Positions 60,611 to 64,000 of a DNA stretch of 64,000 bases are shown piece after piece. The notes below the pieces were generated by a model. The model saw only the letters and a list, made by a program, of their open reading frames with translations, was not told where the DNA came from and ran no database searches. Numbering within the stretch: position 1 is the first letter of the stretch; each line of letters starts with the position of its first letter. The stretch lies in assembly GCA_033961575.1 (NCBI GenBank), contig CM066728.1, positions 31,062,352-31,126,351 on the forward strand. The letters are read 5' to 3'. Made by a program: the position numbers and the translations under genes. The DNA is from Aselliscus stoliczkanus. Taxonomy: Eukaryota; Chordata; Mammalia; Chiroptera; Hipposideridae.

Positions 60611-60613
60611 AAA
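60540..60613. repeat. (GAAA)n microsatellite
   Basis: About 18 perfect GAAA units; the lysine/glutamate-rich frame across it is an artefact. Confidence 0.96.
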
Positions 60614-62496
60614 GGAAGAAAGGATTTGTTAATTCATAAAGTAGGAACTACCCCATTTCCTGAAAACTTAAACCTTTTTAATAACTATCTGATTTATTCT
60701 CTTTCAACATATTTTTTTTTTCATGTCTCACACAAAATCACTGGCATATACACATGGAATAACCATGGTAATATTTGTAATATTCTGCCTCAGCTGTATT
60801 CTTTTTAAGACTATTCAAGAACATGCAGGGACCAAAAAAAAGAAAGATAGTTTTGGAGTCAAATTAGCTGTATTATTAATTAATGTAATCATTTTGAATT
60901 ATGGTTCTTTAGTGAATTAAGGTGAGTGCCTCAGAAATTATTGAATATTTTCTGAAAGAAAACCACTACAATAGCTTCCCCAATAGCCAATTCCCTCACT
61001 CTAACAAATTATACTGAGAGAAAAATATATATGTAAACACATACCAGAGAAAATGATATAGAAATTATATTTCTGGTGACTTTAGTTAGGAACATTGCAA
61101 AGCAAGAAAGGTCACTTAGCAGAAACCTGAAATGCCAGGTCAGCAGTTTACAATAGCAGTGGACCAACTGGCCATGAAGCATAGTCAGTAAGCAATTTAG
61201 ATCTTGAGTGCTGAAGTGCTTTTAAAATTGGAGAAAGCAATATCAACCAATCAGTTGAATTTTTTTCCACATTCTTATTACTTTTAAAGACCTGTAAATT
61301 GTCTTAAAAGTGATGGGAGACAAATCTTAAAAGGGCAAATCCAGATATTTGAGCTGATCGGATAAATGCAATGGTGAAAAGAATACATTCAAATATAGGA
61401 GTTGTTTTGTTTTTTTTTCTCCTGAAAGAAAGCAATAAATAAATCTATAATATCCCATATTGTTCCTGGATCTTAATTAATTAATGGAAGCTATTTTTCA
61501 TTGGGAAGACTCAATGCTTCTTCCACTTTCCCACAATCTTGTTAATCATCTAGACCACTTTGGTGTGTGTGTGTGTGCGCGCATGCGCATGCTCATGCAC
61601 ACATGTATGTTTTCCTACTCATTTGGTTACATAGCTGGACTTACCTTTAAGAGAAATTCTTTATAAAATACCTGGTGTTTACTGATTCTTAATCACTTTA
61701 ATTTGGTTAGTGAGCTATAGGTAATTAATTATTTTTGCAATTGACAACATTTTTTAAATTGCACTTGACGTTTTGTCTCTTGAAACAAATCTAAAATTAG
61801 ATACAAAGCAGAAAAATAAAGAAATTACATAATTAATTATAAGCTTAGAAAAAAAAAACAGAAAAAACATCCACACGGGGTTTTGCCTGTATCAGCCATT
61901 CTGCATATTGTGATAGTGCTTAATAGGGTCACAAATAATGTAAATTAAAAAAAAGAAAGTCAAAACTTTTGGATTAGAATCCAAAACATTATCTAAAGTA
62001 CTAATTCCAGAACATACATACTTTCATCTTTAAAAAATTGTCTTTTCTATTTTTCAAGTTAAACAAACTTAAAACAATCGAATAAAAATGTATATTCCAC
62101 ATCTCAACAGAACAATTCAGGCTTGGTCGTTCACTGTGAAGACTTACATATTGAAGCAGGTTTTCCTCAATTTGGCATGATATGAATTACATAATTTTGG
62201 TGCTTCTAAATTCCTCAGATATGATAAATGGATTTCAGAGACTTTTTTGAAAACTAAGTGTAGTGATTTCGTACAGATGACAAGATAAATTAAAAGAATA
62301 ACATGTGCATGCTCCATTTTCTGCTTTCTAGAATCTGAATATCAAATGGGGCAGCCTAAAAGCAATACTGTATGTTAGTTCTTTCTTTGTTTGTCTGTTT
62401 TTTAAATAAACAAATAGATAATACTTGTAGCTTTCTCCAAAACTTGTGGTGAAATATGTATAAACCTGAAGACATATTCCTGCCCCTGTAGAACCC
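60614..62496. other. AT-rich spacer with a short (TG)n run
   Basis: (TG)n lies at 61562-61577, followed by alternating CGCGCATGCGCATGC near 61578-61592, a potential Z-DNA former. No gene was found. Confidence 0.45.
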
Positions 62497-62868
62497 TGTT
62501 AAGGGTCAAATTATATTACCCCCCAATTCGTATGTTTAAATCCTAACCTCAGAATGTAACTGTATTTTGAGATAGAACCTTTAGAGTGGTAATTAAGTTA
62601 AAATGATGTCATTAGAGTGGGCTCTAATCTGATAGGACAGGGGCCCTTGTAAGAAGAGATCAGGACACTGACACAGAGAAAAGATATGAAGACACAGGGA
62701 AGACAAGACAGCCATACACAAGCCAAGGACAGAGAAGTCAGAAGACATCAACCCTGCCAACACCTGATCTCAGACTTCTAGCTTCTGAAATTGTGAGAAA
62801 TAATTTTTTATTGTTCAATTCACTCAGTCTGTTGTACTTTGTTGTGGTAGCCCTAGCCAACTGATACA
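62497..62868 (+). mobile_element. MaLR-type (MST/MLT1-like) solo LTR
   Basis: The block begins TGTTAAGGGTCAAATTATAT and proceeds in MaLR LTR order: ATTCGTATGTTTAAATCCTA, TTAGAGTGGTAATTAAGTTA, TGATGTCATTAGAGTGGGCT, GAAGACACAGGGAAGACAAG, AATTGTGAGAAATAA and CAACTGATACA. TG...CA ends are present. No internal region is seen, and a short target duplication is not obvious. This is a non-coding ERVL-MaLR LTR. The subfamily is uncertain. Confidence 0.75.
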
Positions 62869-64000
62869 TGTAGATGCCTTTCCTAACAGCCTTCATGGGT
62901 GAGGGTATGGAAATGAGATAGAAATGAATAACAATTGTTTGTTCTGTACCATGGATGAAGACAAATTATGATGAGAAAAGTTATACTGGGACTTTTTTGA
63001 ATAGGGATGTGTAGCATAGGATCCTTTTTCCCTTATTTTGAGAGGGAGAAAATAAAGCCGTTCATTAGGTCCTAGCTCTTGTGCCCACATCTAGTACAGC
63101 ATTCCATCCAAAGGCCTCAGCCCTTTGCCTGTCTAGTAATCTGTATGTAGTGGCAGAGTAATCAGTAAGTTATATCTGTAGGAGTAGATTGGAGCCAGGT
63201 TCCTGTCAAAGCCCCACTGCACCATCCTGAAGGACATTCAAGAAGATTAAAACATCCAATGGGACAGAAGAGCACACACAGCTAGTGCAACTATGATTAC
63301 TTGCCTCATTTTCATTATAAAGGCTCTGTGATAACCTGATATTTTCAAAGTATAATTTCCCGGAGTAGACAGCCCTAATTCAAAAGGCTGAGTCTTTATA
63401 GTAACCTGATTATAATTATGTTCAGAATTCAGGACAATATTTAGCTTAGGAGATGTTACATCTGATCTTTATTTCCTGCTTGGAAGTTAAGAGACAATTA
63501 TAGTTTTATAAAACTTCATTATTATACATTATGTATTACGACAAAAAATGTTTTGCAGCTAATAAAAAATGTTTCAATGAAGGTACACCTAAGCATTTGA
63601 GCAGGGAGAGATGGTATGTGTCAGGAGATGCTGGGAAAGAATTAACAAGTGCCGGAATACCTTTTTACCTTACCACTGAATACCTGTAGTCGGTGAATTT
63701 ATAAATTGTGTCGACATAGTCCTGTGATACTCAAAATTGGCAGAAAGTAACTATACTTTAACATTGCCTTTGCTTAGCTAACAGAGAACCTGGAACCATT
63801 TGTCTTATGTTTACCAGACAGTGTGGTCAGTAGGACAGAGGCAATACCTGCCACTTGGGAACTAAGAGCAACAAATGTGAAGCCTGAAACTGACATGTTG
63901 TAACTCATGAGTGTCCAAATCCTGCTCTCAGATACTCTTGGGCAGCTTCCACTGGGGCTTTAGTTGAGAAGTCAATTGAATTTCAGTGCTTGAGACAGGA
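62869..64000. other. Spacer, nothing recognised
   Basis: No repeat or gene that I can support up to the window end. Confidence 0.4.

Noticed and set aside
60539..60808. Lys/Glu-rich 89-codon frame
   Set aside because: It is produced by the (GAAA)n repeat.
1..64000. Search for a new multi-gene or defence-type system
   Set aside because: No clustered intact genes exist; everything protein-like is retroelement or transposon debris.

Overview
The window reads as non-coding DNA from a placental mammal, most likely a bat. It holds layered L1 elements, ancient MIR, L2, MER5A-like and MaLR-like repeats, AT-rich spacer DNA and many microsatellites. I found no credible host protein-coding exon and no tRNA, rRNA or other RNA gene. 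The bat suggestion is an inference. It rests on tRNA-derived SINEs that begin with a GGCTGGCCGAGTGGC-like head, with long forms ending in a CCCCAATTCCCCAA-type tail, which resemble the Rhin-1/VES-type SINEs of bats as I remember them. Fairly fresh DNA transposons (a mariner, three TA-flanked MITEs and a hAT derivative) also fit, because such activity is common in bats and rare in most other placentals. I cannot name a species.

Layout. 0-9 kb: spacer with two LTR-like pieces (about 480-990; a well-bounded solo LTR at 2775-3240), a long SINE (3461-3900), an L2 and a truncated SINE. 9-13.6 kb: a 5'-inverted L1, a short SINE and a stretch resembling a transcript 3' end (11,720-12,140). 13.6-20.7 kb: an old L1 broken up by SINEs and MITEs. 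21.5-28.4 kb: a nearly end-to-end L1 with a two-unit tandem repeat in its 5' region, decayed ORF1 and ORF2, a large internal deletion, and nested MITE and SINE insertions. 28.4-33.3 kb: MIR, a short SINE, a fossil CR1/L3-type LINE reverse transcriptase (minus strand) and a dead mariner with both inverted repeats. 33.3-46.2 kb: L2 and MIR, two 5'-truncated L1s (one carrying a three-module SINE), an L1/HAL1 remnant and a Tigger-like element. 46-64 kb: old L1, L2, MIR and MER5A-like fragments, a SINE, a decayed antisense ERV-L-like internal region (about 53.9-58.0 kb) split by a rearranged hAT element, another three-module SINE and a MaLR-type LTR (62,497-62,868).

Nothing here works together as an operon or pathway. 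The meaningful relationships are nesting order, target-site duplications and shared SINE modules. I saw no new biological system. The observations most worth checking are the SINE family structure, the hAT element with scrambled ends, the MITE family, the L1 5' tandem units, the CR1/L3 fossil and the possible transcript end near 12.1 kb.
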